Assembly: GCA_026415235.1 (NCBI GenBank)
Contig: JAOAHM010000036.1
Span: 1 to 35,387, forward strand
Length of the DNA stretch: 35,387 nt
Reading direction: 5' to 3'
From: Ignavibacteria bacterium
Lineage (GTDB): Bacteria; Bacteroidota; Ignavibacteria; Ch128b
The translations under genes were made by a program, and so were the position numbers. Positions within the stretch are counted from its first letter, which is position 1, and the number at the start of each line of letters is the position of its first letter. Of the stretch, positions 1 through 7,636 are shown in pieces. The notes beneath the pieces were generated by a model that searched no databases, had not been told where the DNA came from, and was given only the letters and a program-made list of their open reading frames with translations.

Positions 1-519
1 GTAAGTGGTGTGTTAGTTTTAGCAGTTAACATAAACGGAACAGTAGTAGCTTATACAAGCACTCTTAACGATGGTTCATATTCATTTGATAATTTAACTG
101 GTGGTGAGTATCAAATTATTGCTGAAGCAACTGAGTATGAAAACACTGCTGAAAATGGTTCAGTTATCTTAGACTATGGAACAAATTCCTCGAAGACAAA
201 AGATTTGTATCTAACACCTGCATCAGCTACAAAAGTTGAAAGTGGTTCAACACCAAATTCTTATGCTCTATTCCAGAATTATCCAAACCCATTCAATCCA
301 TCTACAACAATTCGTTTCATTCTTCCTGAAAAGTCAAAAGTTTCACTTGAAGTTTATAATTTAATTGGACAAAAAGTTGCAACTTTGATTAATAGCGAGC
401 TTAATGCTGGTGAATATAATGTTGAATTCAATGGAAGTAATCTTTCATCAGGAATTTATCTCTATAAACTTCAAGCGGGAAACTTCACAAGTACTAAGAA
501 GATGTTGTTAATTAAATAA
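1..519 (+). CDS. Secreted protein C-terminus with type IX secretion (Por) sorting domain, partial
   Basis: The reading frame is open to the left edge, so only the last ~172 residues are visible; the GTG at 10 is an internal Val codon, not a convincing start. The first ~70 residues look like a carboxypeptidase-regulatory-like (CarboxypepD_reg) beta sandwich, with GSYSFDNLTGGEYQIIAEA as the typical strand pattern. The last ~85 residues are a T9SS C-terminal sorting domain: NYPNPFNPSTTIRF, then LEVYNLIGQKVATL, then a GIYLYKL strand and a final KKMLLIK. In this family the domain directs export through the Por system and is then removed or anchored at the cell surface. The catalytic or binding part of the protein lies outside the window, so its function is unknown. 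A strong terminator follows. Confidence 0.9.
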   Translation, partial: VSGVLVLAVNINGTVVAYTSTLNDGSYSFDNLTGGEYQIIAEATEYENTAENGSVILDYGTNSSKTKDLYLTPASATKVESGSTPNSYALFQNYPNPFNPSTTIRFILPEKSKVSLEVYNLIGQKVATLINSELNAGEYNVEFNGSNLSSGIYLYKLQAGNFTSTKKMLLIK

Positions 520-540
520 TCTCTCTCTCCGAATATCTAA

Positions 541-580
541 AGTGCTGCTTCTTTAACAAGAGGCAGCACTTTTTTATTTT
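541..580 (+). terminator. Rho-independent terminator after the T9SS cargo gene
   Basis: AGTGCTGC at 541-548 pairs with GCAGCACT at 563-570, and the inner TTCTT/AAGAG extends the stem to about 13 pairs with one G-U. The stem is followed at once by TTTTTTATTTT. It lies 21 bases after the stop codon at 519. Confidence 0.9.
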
Positions 581-602
581 AAATTCAAATCTCAAAGGAA
601 AC

Positions 603-1460
603 ATGTCAGAATACATTAGAAAAGTAAAACGACAGATTGAAATAATCGGCAAAGCATTGTCAAGTGATGAAAGATTCACTATAACCGATTTAGCTGTTGA
701 GCATAATGTTGAAGAATTAACAATTAAACGTGACCTTGCAGAGTTGCGTTCAAGAGGAATAAGTATTCACTCACTGAAGAAAGAGGGAATAAAAATTCTT
801 CAACCATTAAAGAAAGATTTATTAAAAGAATTTATTCTCGAATTCATTAGTTTTTCTTATTCAGAAGATTATCCCGATAAATCTACAATGGTTTTAATTC
901 AAAAACTTGGTGAAAAAGCTCTTCTTTACATCGTCAAACTACAAAAAGCAATTGAAAATAATTTAATTACGGTAATTGACTATAGAGCTACTGCAAATAC
1001 ATTGAAGACAAATATTTTTATTCAGCCACTTAGAATTTTTCAAGCACAAGGTGAGTGGCGTTTACTTGCATTAAATCAGAATCTCATCAAACAATATTTC
1101 ATATCGAAGATTGAAGATATAAGATTGACTTCTGATAAATTCAAACCTTATCCGAAAGAAAAAATTGATTCTCTCTTTGCATCGTCTTTAAAGAGTTGGA
1201 TTGGAACTGAGCAATTTCCAATTAAAATAATTTTCGATAAAAATTGGTCAGCAGTTATTAAAAGCAAAACTTATCTACTCAATCAAAAAATTTCTGATTA
1301 TGAAAATGGTTCAGTACTTTTTGAAGGCATTGTAAACTCTCTCGACGAAGCAGCAACATGGGTTTTATCATTTGGCAAAGGTGTCAAGGTTCTCGAACCT
1401 GAAGAATTGAAAGTGAAAGTAATTCAATTAGCAAAAGATGTTTTAGCAAATTATGAGTGA
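603..1460 (+). CDS. WYL-domain transcriptional regulator (DeoR-type HTH)
   Basis: 285 residues. Residues ~8-65 form a winged helix-turn-helix of the HTH_11/DeoR type (FTITDLAVEHNVEELTIKRD, then a wing ending KEGIKIL). Residues ~112-182 are a WYL domain with the family pattern VIDYRA, QPLRIF, EWRLLALN and KIEDIRLT; residues ~200-285 match the WYL C-terminal extension. Family members bind DNA and sense ligands, often nucleic acid or nucleotide, through the WYL pocket. AAGGA lies 7 bases before the ATG. The gene begins only ~22 bases after the terminator T-tract, so its promoter must overlap the terminator or read-through must occur. No target operon is evident; the next gene is an unrecognised protein 200 bases downstream. 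Confidence 0.85.
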   Translation: MSEYIRKVKRQIEIIGKALSSDERFTITDLAVEHNVEELTIKRDLAELRSRGISIHSLKKEGIKILQPLKKDLLKEFILEFISFSYSEDYPDKSTMVLIQKLGEKALLYIVKLQKAIENNLITVIDYRATANTLKTNIFIQPLRIFQAQGEWRLLALNQNLIKQYFISKIEDIRLTSDKFKPYPKEKIDSLFASSLKSWIGTEQFPIKIIFDKNWSAVIKSKTYLLNQKISDYENGSVLFEGIVNSLDEAATWVLSFGKGVKVLEPEELKVKVIQLAKDVLANYE

Positions 1461-1589
1461 AATGACTGACTTTATCTCATTTAAGTAAATCCATTGAATT
1501 AATCTAATCTTTTCTTGATTAATTCACCGCCTTCAGATTTCTTTTCGAATAAATCTCCAAAAAATTTAAGATTGAGTGCTTATTAAAAA

Positions 1590-1639
1590 AGTATCATTCT
1601 TTGATACTCTTCTTTCTCAACTGAAAATTATGTTAGAAT
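1590..1639 (+). promoter_or_regulatory. Candidate promoter with upstream palindrome before the 1661 gene
   Basis: A perfect inverted repeat, AGTATCA (1590-1596), TTCTT, TGATACT (1602-1608), sits upstream of an extended -10 box, TGTTAGAAT (1631-1639). That box would start transcription near 1646, just ahead of the AAGGAG ribosome site. No good -35 box is visible, which fits an extended -10 or activator-dependent promoter. The palindrome could be an operator. On the minus strand it is followed by a T-run and would also resemble a weak terminator. Confidence 0.3.
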
Positions 1640-1660
1640 AAAAATTGAAGGAGAAAGAAG

Positions 1661-2440
1661 ATGAAAATCAATCAAATATCTCAACTACTCGGTTTGAATG
1701 TTTCAAATCAAAATAAGAAAGAAGCTCTGGAGATTTGTAATAACCTATTATTAAAAATTATTCAACTTTTTAGAAGTCAGCCATTTGGAATTTTGACTTT
1801 CTACGGAATTAATACAAAAAATATGAGAGAGCATTCTACATTTCTTGAAAATGTAGAAAGTTATCTTTCAACTCATAATTTTAATTTTATCAAAATTTCT
1901 GTTCAATGGAATATTAAATTCAAAGATGTGCTGAACTTTACAGAAATTGGTTATTTCATCATCAATCCAACTTTTGAAGATATGATTCTTATGGCAAAAA
2001 AATTTGACCAAAGTTTATTTGTTTATTCTAAGGAAAGTAATACCAATGTTTATTATTCAGATGGAACTAAGATTCAACTTGAAAAAGATACTTACAAGTT
2101 TGGTGAAATTGCCAGTAATGCATTGATATTGAACTTTGTTGATTTCAAATTATTTATTGACAAAGTGTTAGATTATCGTTTCAATTTCCTTAAACAAGAT
2201 GAAATAAATATTGATGATCGAATTGTTGTGTTTTCAAAGAGTAAGTTTACATTTGATACATATCTTACCGTAATTGATGTTCACGATATTCGACAAAATG
2301 GTATTATCTCATTCGAAAGGTCAAAGAAGAGCCCTGCTATCTCGCCAAAGGTTTTCCACTTTGACGAAATTGTATGGGCAATTAAACTAACTTCAATCAA
2401 AGTAAACAATAACCTAACTCAATACAAGAATGTCGTATGA
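1661..2440 (+). CDS. Hypothetical protein, possibly DUF3293-like
   Basis: 259 residues, not confidently recognised. It is soluble, with no signal peptide or membrane segment. The middle part (FGILTFYG, then an N-K-N-M-R-E-H-S run, then GYFIINPTFEDMILMAKKFDQSLFVY) loosely recalls DUF3293-type proteins, which have an N-R-x-x-N-like motif early and a conserved F-x-Q-x-A/S-x-x-x-x near an E-x-x-F/L-I segment. This is a pattern resemblance only. AAGGAG lies 6-11 bases before the ATG. The gene stands alone between the WYL regulator and the two-component genes, with a palindrome in its upstream region. Function unknown. Confidence 0.6.
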   Translation: MKINQISQLLGLNVSNQNKKEALEICNNLLLKIIQLFRSQPFGILTFYGINTKNMREHSTFLENVESYLSTHNFNFIKISVQWNIKFKDVLNFTEIGYFIINPTFEDMILMAKKFDQSLFVYSKESNTNVYYSDGTKIQLEKDTYKFGEIASNALILNFVDFKLFIDKVLDYRFNFLKQDEINIDDRIVVFSKSKFTFDTYLTVIDVHDIRQNGIISFERSKKSPAISPKVFHFDEIVWAIKLTSIKVNNNLTQYKNVV

Positions 2441-2792
2441 AATTTTGATTTGTTAATAATAATTCGATGAAATACTGAGCTAAATTTTTTTGAATGTCGT
2501 AGGACATTCCATGAAATTGTTTTAAGATTCATAAAAACTTTGATTTAGTTTAGAACAAAATAAAGCGTGAATCTCAATCGATAAAATATTTTTTTCGGAC
2601 GATTAAAAAATTTTTATTGAAAGAAATTTAGCTACAAAATAATCTTTTTCATTCCACTGAATATTTTATGAATAATTGTTTTGGGCATCGAAAGCTTTCA
2701 TAAATTTTCAGTTTAAAAAAATCACACTTAAAAATTTCAAATTTCACATCGAAAAAATTTTTATATTTAAGGAGAAAAAAATAGGATGTAAT
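2441..2792. other. 352-base non-coding gap with a small hairpin and short direct repeat
   Basis: The gap is very AT-rich. It contains a perfect 7-bp hairpin, GAATGTC (2492-2498), GTAG, GACATTC (2503-2509), with no T-tract. The ten bases GAATGTCGTA that begin it also occur at 2428-2437, across the end of the upstream gene. TTGAAA (2617-2622) could be a -35 box for the response regulator, but the -10 that should follow is poor. A TTG-initiated in-frame extension of the downstream gene runs back to 2676, but its sequence (many Phe, Lys, Ile) looks like translated non-coding DNA. Confidence 0.5.
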
Positions 2793-4160
2793 GTGGAGAA
2801 AGGAAAGATTTTAATTTGTGATGATGATCAAATGCTATCGCAAATGTTAAGTGAAGAGTTAACAAGTGAAAATTTCTTATGTAAGGTTACAAATTCTGGA
2901 CGAGAAGCTCTTGAAGAATTAAAAGTCAATTACTTCGATGTAGTTTTATTAGATTTGAATCTACCTGATTTTAAAGGTATAGAAATTCTCCGTTATGCAA
3001 CTGCCAACCTTCCATTCACACAAGTGATTATGTTAACTGGCTCATCTGATATTGAAGATGCTGTCGAAAGTATGAAACTGGGTGCCTACGATTTTATTAC
3101 CAAACCTTACGATTTCAATGAGCTACTTCAAGTTATTTTGAAAGCAATCGAAAAGAAAAATCTTATTACAAATAATATTGCCCTTTCAAAAGAATTAGAT
3201 CAAGTTCTTGGATTTGAAATAATTGGTGAGAGTAAATCATTTAAAGAATTACTCGCATTAGCAACTCGTGCTGCCCAATCAGACTCTCCGATTCTAATTC
3301 AAGGTGAAACTGGAACTGGTAAAGAAATTTTAGCAAAATATATTCATTCAATTAGTCCAAGAAGTTCAAAACCAATCGTTACACTAAATTGTGCATCCTT
3401 ACCTGATACATTATTTGAAAGCGAATTATTCGGACATGAAAAAGGTTCATTTACCGACGCAAAGCAAACTAAACTTGGTTTGGTAGAAATTGCAAATGAA
3501 GGTTCTTTGTTCTTAGACGAAATTGGCGAGCTTTCTTTAGCTATTCAACCGAAACTTTTACGATTTTTAGAAACTGGTGAATTTAGAAGAGTTGGAGGTT
3601 TAAATAATCGCAAATCAAATGTTCGCTTAATTGCAGCAACTAATAAAAATCTTATTAACGAAGTTAGAGAGAAAAGATTTCGAGAAGATTTACTCTTTCG
3701 GTTAAATGTCATTCCTCTGACAATTCCGCCACTAAGAAATCGTCGAGAAGATATAATTCCTCTTGCTGAACATTTTTTGAAGATTAAGAACAAATCGAAA
3801 AAAGCAAAGGTACTTTCAGATGAAGCGAAAGAATTTTTATTGAGATACGACTTCCCTGGAAATGTGAGAGAACTTGAACACTTAATAGAAAGAAGTTTAA
3901 TCTTTTGTGATGATGAAGTAATTTATCCAAAACATTTTAATCTCATGATGTCATCGCTCTACACAAATCTTGAAGTGAAAGAAGAGATTGAAAGATTTAG
4001 TGAAAAACCTTTGCACAAATCTTCCATCGAAGAAGTTGAAAAAATACATATCAAAGCAGTTCTCGAAGCAAACAATTGGAATAGAGAAGAATCAGCACGA
4101 ATACTTGGCATAAGCGTCAAAACACTTTACACAAAAATCAAAAAATACAATTTACAATGA
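2793..4160 (+). CDS. Sigma54-dependent response regulator, NtrC family
   Basis: 455 residues from the GTG at 2793. I chose this start because the receiver begins just after it (KGKILICDDD) and the upstream in-frame stretch is not family-like; spacing to the ribosome site is imperfect, so the exact start is uncertain. Domains: receiver ~1-120 with DDD acidic pocket, phospho-acceptor Asp54 (VVLLDLNLP) and the KPYD lysine; AAA+ domain ~140-365 with Walker A GETGTGKE (171-178), Walker B SLFLDE (238-243) and arginine-finger region FREDLLFRLNV; Fis-type HTH ~414-452. The sigma54-contact loop reads GSFTDA instead of GAFTGA. It would activate sigma54 promoters when phosphorylated. It overlaps the next gene by ATGA, so the hybrid kinase is its probable partner. 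In kind it resembles PilR, and it faces the end of the pilus operon. Confidence 0.9.
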   Translation: MEKGKILICDDDQMLSQMLSEELTSENFLCKVTNSGREALEELKVNYFDVVLLDLNLPDFKGIEILRYATANLPFTQVIMLTGSSDIEDAVESMKLGAYDFITKPYDFNELLQVILKAIEKKNLITNNIALSKELDQVLGFEIIGESKSFKELLALATRAAQSDSPILIQGETGTGKEILAKYIHSISPRSSKPIVTLNCASLPDTLFESELFGHEKGSFTDAKQTKLGLVEIANEGSLFLDEIGELSLAIQPKLLRFLETGEFRRVGGLNNRKSNVRLIAATNKNLINEVREKRFREDLLFRLNVIPLTIPPLRNRREDIIPLAEHFLKIKNKSKKAKVLSDEAKEFLLRYDFPGNVRELEHLIERSLIFCDDEVIYPKHFNLMMSSLYTNLEVKEEIERFSEKPLHKSSIEEVEKIHIKAVLEANNWNREESARILGISVKTLYTKIKKYNLQ

Positions 4161-6544
4161 TTGAAAAACTTCTTTCTCAACTTTCAAATAACTATTTAGA
4201 ATTATTGACAAAATTTGGTTATGGTTTATGTATTTGCGATGACAAGTTGAATGTTCTATGGTTCAATGAGAATTTTTTATCGTGGTTCTCGCCGAAAGAA
4301 AATCAAACACTCCATTCTTTAATTGAAGAAAAAGAAAAAATTGAAAATTCAATTATTTACAATTCAATCAATCTTGAAAATCTTAATCGAATTGAAGTAC
4401 AAAAACCGTCATCAAGAAAATGGTTTATGTTGAATGTGAGTGAATTGACCTCAGAAGAAACGGGCAATAAATATTTATTCTTTTTGTTAGATGATACAAC
4501 TGAACGAAAACAAGTTTTCGAAAATTTCATTTCTCAACTCGAAATTTTGGATAATGTAGAAGACGGAATTTACTCTACTGATTTTGATAATAAAATAATC
4601 TATTGGAATAAAGGTGCTGAAAAAATTTATGGATATTCTTCACAAGAAGTAAGTGGAAAAATTGTTAATAAAGACTTCATACTTTATGAACCTCTTGATG
4701 CAGAAACACAAATTCAAATTGTTCAAGAACTTGAAAAATATAGAACATATTATTTTAGAAGAAAAGAATTTCGGAAAGATGGCTATGAAATTTGGATTGA
4801 AGGTAACGTTACTCTTATTAGCGATACAGGTGATAAACCAATTGGTTTAATATACATAGTTAGAGATATAACAGGAAAATTAATTTCTGAAACACTAAAC
4901 ACTCTTAACGCAAATCTTCAAAAATCGTTACGAGAAATTACCGCTAATCTTTTAGCCGATACAAACTTTTCAGATATTTTATTGCAATTCACAAAAAAAT
5001 GTAAAGAGTTAACTGAGAGTTCCGTTTGTGCTGTTATTAAATCTACCGAACATAAATCAGAGATTATTGAAGTTCAATCAGATAAAAGTCTAAGTGAAGA
5101 CGAATTAATCAACTTAATTTCAAATGCCTTTGCAATTCGAAGTTGGCTTGAACTCAACAAAACAAATTTAGTTAGCTTTGAGAATTCGGCACCAGAAATT
5201 ATTGAAATGGTTAAGAGAATTTTTAAAGTAAGAGAATTTATTATTGCACCAGTAATCATTAAAAACAATATTGATTATTTTATCATCATAGGTTCAGATA
5301 ACTATCTCCTGACAAAATATAAAACAGAGATTCTTAATTCATTTGCATCTTTGCTTTCTTTTATTATTTCATATTTTGATAAAAAAATTCTTCAAGAAAC
5401 ACTCGAAGATAAAATAAAGCAAATTCAAAAATTCGAGTTAACGAGCAATTTAATTACTGGTATAGTTCACGACTTCAAAAATCTTCTAAATGGAATACAA
5501 ACAATTGTAGATTTAATCAAAACCAAACATTCAGATTCAATTCCACAAAAACTTATCGAAGAGTTAGAAGTTTTACTGACACATGGATTAGAATTATCAA
5601 AGAGTTTACTCGAAATTGGAAAACCACTCAAACCAGCAAAAACAAAATTTAAACTTCAAAAACTTCTGAACGAGATTTATAATCTTGCTATCAGAATTTG
5701 TCCTCCCAATATAAAAATCGAAAAAGATTATGACGATTTACCTGAAGTTTATGCTGATTATTCTCAACTACATCAAGTTTTTATGAATTTAATTGTCAAT
5801 GCAAGAGATGCTATGCCAGACGGAGGTACAATTAAAATTTACACCGAATTAATTCTTGTAACCGAAAAGGATTTCATCATAAATCCCAAAATTAAACCTG
5901 GGACATATATTGTAATAAACATTTCCGATACAGGTATAGGCATACCAAAAGAAAACATCCAGAAAATTTTTGAACCATATTTCACAACAAAAGACACAAA
6001 AAGTGGAACTGGATTAGGACTTTTTATTTCTCAAAACATTATCAACAGACATAACGGATTTATTGATGTAGAAAGCGAAATTGGGAAAGGAACAACCTTC
6101 AAAGTGCATTTGCCAATTTCTTTTGAAGAAGATACAATCAAAGATGTTGAAGTTCATCAAGTGATAAAATCAAAACCGACTATTTTACTTGTTGACGATG
6201 AAGTTTCAATTCGTAGTCTCCTTTCGGAAATGCTCAGCTTTCAAAATTTCGATGTACTGGAAGCTGCTTCTTGCGACGAAGCAATAAATTTATTTGAAAA
6301 ACATAAAGACGAGATTGATTTAATAGTAATGGATTATTTCTTAAAAGACTCTACAAGTGTTGATGCAATTCGTTGGGTGAAAGATAAGAATCCTAATCTT
6401 CCAATCTTTGTAGCTACTGGATTATTAGAAGAAAAATTGATTGAAAAATTAAATGAATTGAAAGTTGATAAGATAATTGAAAAACCCTATGAATTTGATA
6501 CACTTCTGACAAGTATAAATAACTACATTAAAATTGCCACTTAA
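4157..6544 (+). CDS. Hybrid sensor histidine kinase (PAS-PAS-GAF-HisKA-HATPase-REC)
   Basis: 795 residues with no membrane segment, so probably a cytoplasmic sensor. Residues ~10-115 look like a degenerate PAS. ~125-240 is a clear PAS (GIYSTDFDNKIIYWNKGAEK, later RDITG). ~265-405 is GAF-like. The H-box is IVHDFKNLLNGI with His438; the N-box is FMNLIVNARDAMPDGG (Asn547); the G-boxes are DTGIGIP (591-597) and GTGLGLFIS (617-625). A C-terminal receiver (~673-790) has phospho-acceptor Asp726 (IVMDYF) and the KPYEF lysine. It starts inside the stop region of the sigma54 regulator, so the two are co-translated. It ends overlapping by four bases with the oppositely oriented REC-DHp gene. The signal is unknown; the GAF and PAS domains suggest a small internal ligand. 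Confidence 0.9.
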   Translation: MIEKLLSQLSNNYLELLTKFGYGLCICDDKLNVLWFNENFLSWFSPKENQTLHSLIEEKEKIENSIIYNSINLENLNRIEVQKPSSRKWFMLNVSELTSEETGNKYLFFLLDDTTERKQVFENFISQLEILDNVEDGIYSTDFDNKIIYWNKGAEKIYGYSSQEVSGKIVNKDFILYEPLDAETQIQIVQELEKYRTYYFRRKEFRKDGYEIWIEGNVTLISDTGDKPIGLIYIVRDITGKLISETLNTLNANLQKSLREITANLLADTNFSDILLQFTKKCKELTESSVCAVIKSTEHKSEIIEVQSDKSLSEDELINLISNAFAIRSWLELNKTNLVSFENSAPEIIEMVKRIFKVREFIIAPVIIKNNIDYFIIIGSDNYLLTKYKTEILNSFASLLSFIISYFDKKILQETLEDKIKQIQKFELTSNLITGIVHDFKNLLNGIQTIVDLIKTKHSDSIPQKLIEELEVLLTHGLELSKSLLEIGKPLKPAKTKFKLQKLLNEIYNLAIRICPPNIKIEKDYDDLPEVYADYSQLHQVFMNLIVNARDAMPDGGTIKIYTELILVTEKDFIINPKIKPGTYIVINISDTGIGIPKENIQKIFEPYFTTKDTKSGTGLGLFISQNIINRHNGFIDVESEIGKGTTFKVHLPISFEEDTIKDVEVHQVIKSKPTILLVDDEVSIRSLLSEMLSFQNFDVLEAASCDEAINLFEKHKDEIDLIVMDYFLKDSTSVDAIRWVKDKNPNLPIFVATGLLEEKLIEKLNELKVDKIIEKPYEFDTLLTSINNYIKIAT

Positions 6545-7245
6545 CTATCAAAAATTTCTTTTTTCAAATCATCAAAACTTACCATACGAACATCTTTCTC
6601 TTTGTCATACTCCTCTTTACCTTCTGTATGTTTGATTGCATTTAGTTTATTAAGGACATTTGTGATTTTCTTAATTCCTTCTTCAATATAGTTTAATTTT
6701 TCTGATATAAGTTCTTTATTCAAATCTTGTTTTTGAAGTTCTCGCTTGATTGCATTAACAGCAAGAGACATTATTGTGAGAGGTTGTTTAATCTCATGAT
6801 TAGCTGTAAAAACAGTTGCTTCGAAGATTTGATATTTTTCATGCTGAATTGCTTTCTTCTTCATTTCAGAGTAGCGTAGTGCTGAATTAACTCTTGCAAT
6901 CAATTCCATTTTATCAAAGGGCTTTTTGATATAATCAAAGGCTCCCACTCTCAAACCTTCTGCTACATCTCGTCCATCAACTTTTGCAGTTACAAGAATT
7001 ATAGGTATATCTTTAGTATCTTCATCATTGGTTAAAATTTTACACACTTCATAACCATCCATTCCTGGCATCATTATATCTAAAAGAATTAAATCAGGCT
7101 TTTCAGCTTTAGCTTTTTCAATTCCTTCAGGTCCAGAAAATGCTGTTAAGACAAGAAATTTTTCAGCTTGTAATCTTGATTGTAAATAATAAACATTATC
7201 TGGCCTATCGTCTATAACCAAAATTCTATATGCATCTTTAACCAT
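6541..7245 (-). CDS. Response regulator with receiver and DHp-like domain, no kinase ATPase domain
   Basis: 234 residues. Residues 1-125 are a canonical receiver: IDDRPDN, phospho-acceptor Asp56 (LILLDIMMPGMDGYEV), Thr86 and Lys108 (KKPFDK). Residues ~138-205 resemble a histidine-kinase dimerisation helix pair with an H-box (TANHEIKQPLTIM, His150), but the chain stops after a short charged tail at 234 and there is no N- or G-box ATPase domain. Such REC-DHp proteins can act as phosphotransfer or dimeric scaffolds, similar in principle to Spo0B/Hpt-like proteins; that role is inferred. It is the last gene of the pilus operon, 10 bases after the CheY-like gene, and it overlaps the hybrid kinase stop codon by four bases head to head. 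It may connect that kinase with the pilus machinery. Confidence 0.85.
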   Translation of the reverse strand: MVKDAYRILVIDDRPDNVYYLQSRLQAEKFLVLTAFSGPEGIEKAKAEKPDLILLDIMMPGMDGYEVCKILTNDEDTKDIPIILVTAKVDGRDVAEGLRVGAFDYIKKPFDKMELIARVNSALRYSEMKKKAIQHEKYQIFEATVFTANHEIKQPLTIMSLAVNAIKRELQKQDLNKELISEKLNYIEEGIKKITNVLNKLNAIKHTEGKEEYDKEKDVRMVSFDDLKKEIFDS

Positions 7246-7255
7246 AGTTTATTTC

Positions 7256-7624
7256 CTATGAGTGAAGAACTTTTTGAATTGTGATTAATAACTCATCAAG
7301 GTCATAAGGTTTTGGTAGAAAGTCATTGGCTCCTAATTTTTTGGCTAGTACAGCATTTTCAACATTAGCATTAGCAGTCAATACAATTATTTTTCCAGGA
7401 TATTCTTTGCTTCTTAACTCTTTCAAAATTTCAAAACCATCCACTTCAGGCATTTTCAAATCAAGTAAAATCAAATCATAAAATTCGTTTTGTAGTCGTG
7501 TTGCTGCTTCGCGACTATCATTTATCACTTCAACTTCATATCCCACAGAACTTAGTTCTTCTCTCAAAATTTTTGTGAGAGCAATATCATCATCAATGAT
7601 TAGAATTGATTCCAACTTTGGCAC
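7256..7624 (-). CDS. Single-domain response regulator (CheY-like)
   Basis: 122 residues, a receiver domain only. Acidic pocket IIDDDIA, phospho-acceptor Asp55 (LILLDLKMP), conserved Thr83 (IVLTANA) and Lys105 (LPKPYD) are all present, so it should be phosphorylated. With no output domain it is expected to act by protein-protein contact or as a phosphorelay intermediate, as PilG/PilH do in twitching motility. It lies 12 bases after the secretin gene and 10 bases before the REC-DHp gene, within the pilus operon. Its closest in-window kin are the receivers of the sigma54 regulator and of the neighbouring REC-DHp protein. Confidence 0.9.
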   Translation of the reverse strand: MPKLESILIIDDDIALTKILREELSSVGYEVEVINDSREAATRLQNEFYDLILLDLKMPEVDGFEILKELRSKEYPGKIIVLTANANVENAVLAKKLGANDFLPKPYDLDELLITIQKVLHS

Positions 7625-7636
7625 AAAAATACCCTT

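Noticed and set aside
2676-2792. TTG-initiated N-terminal extension of the sigma54 response regulator
   Set aside because: The 39 extra residues are low-complexity Phe/Lys/Ile and precede a receiver that begins properly at KGKILICDDD; no ribosome site fits the TTG.
3545-3793. Antisense open frame inside the NtrC-like gene
   Set aside because: It is the reverse of the conserved AAA+ region; its composition follows that gene's codons.
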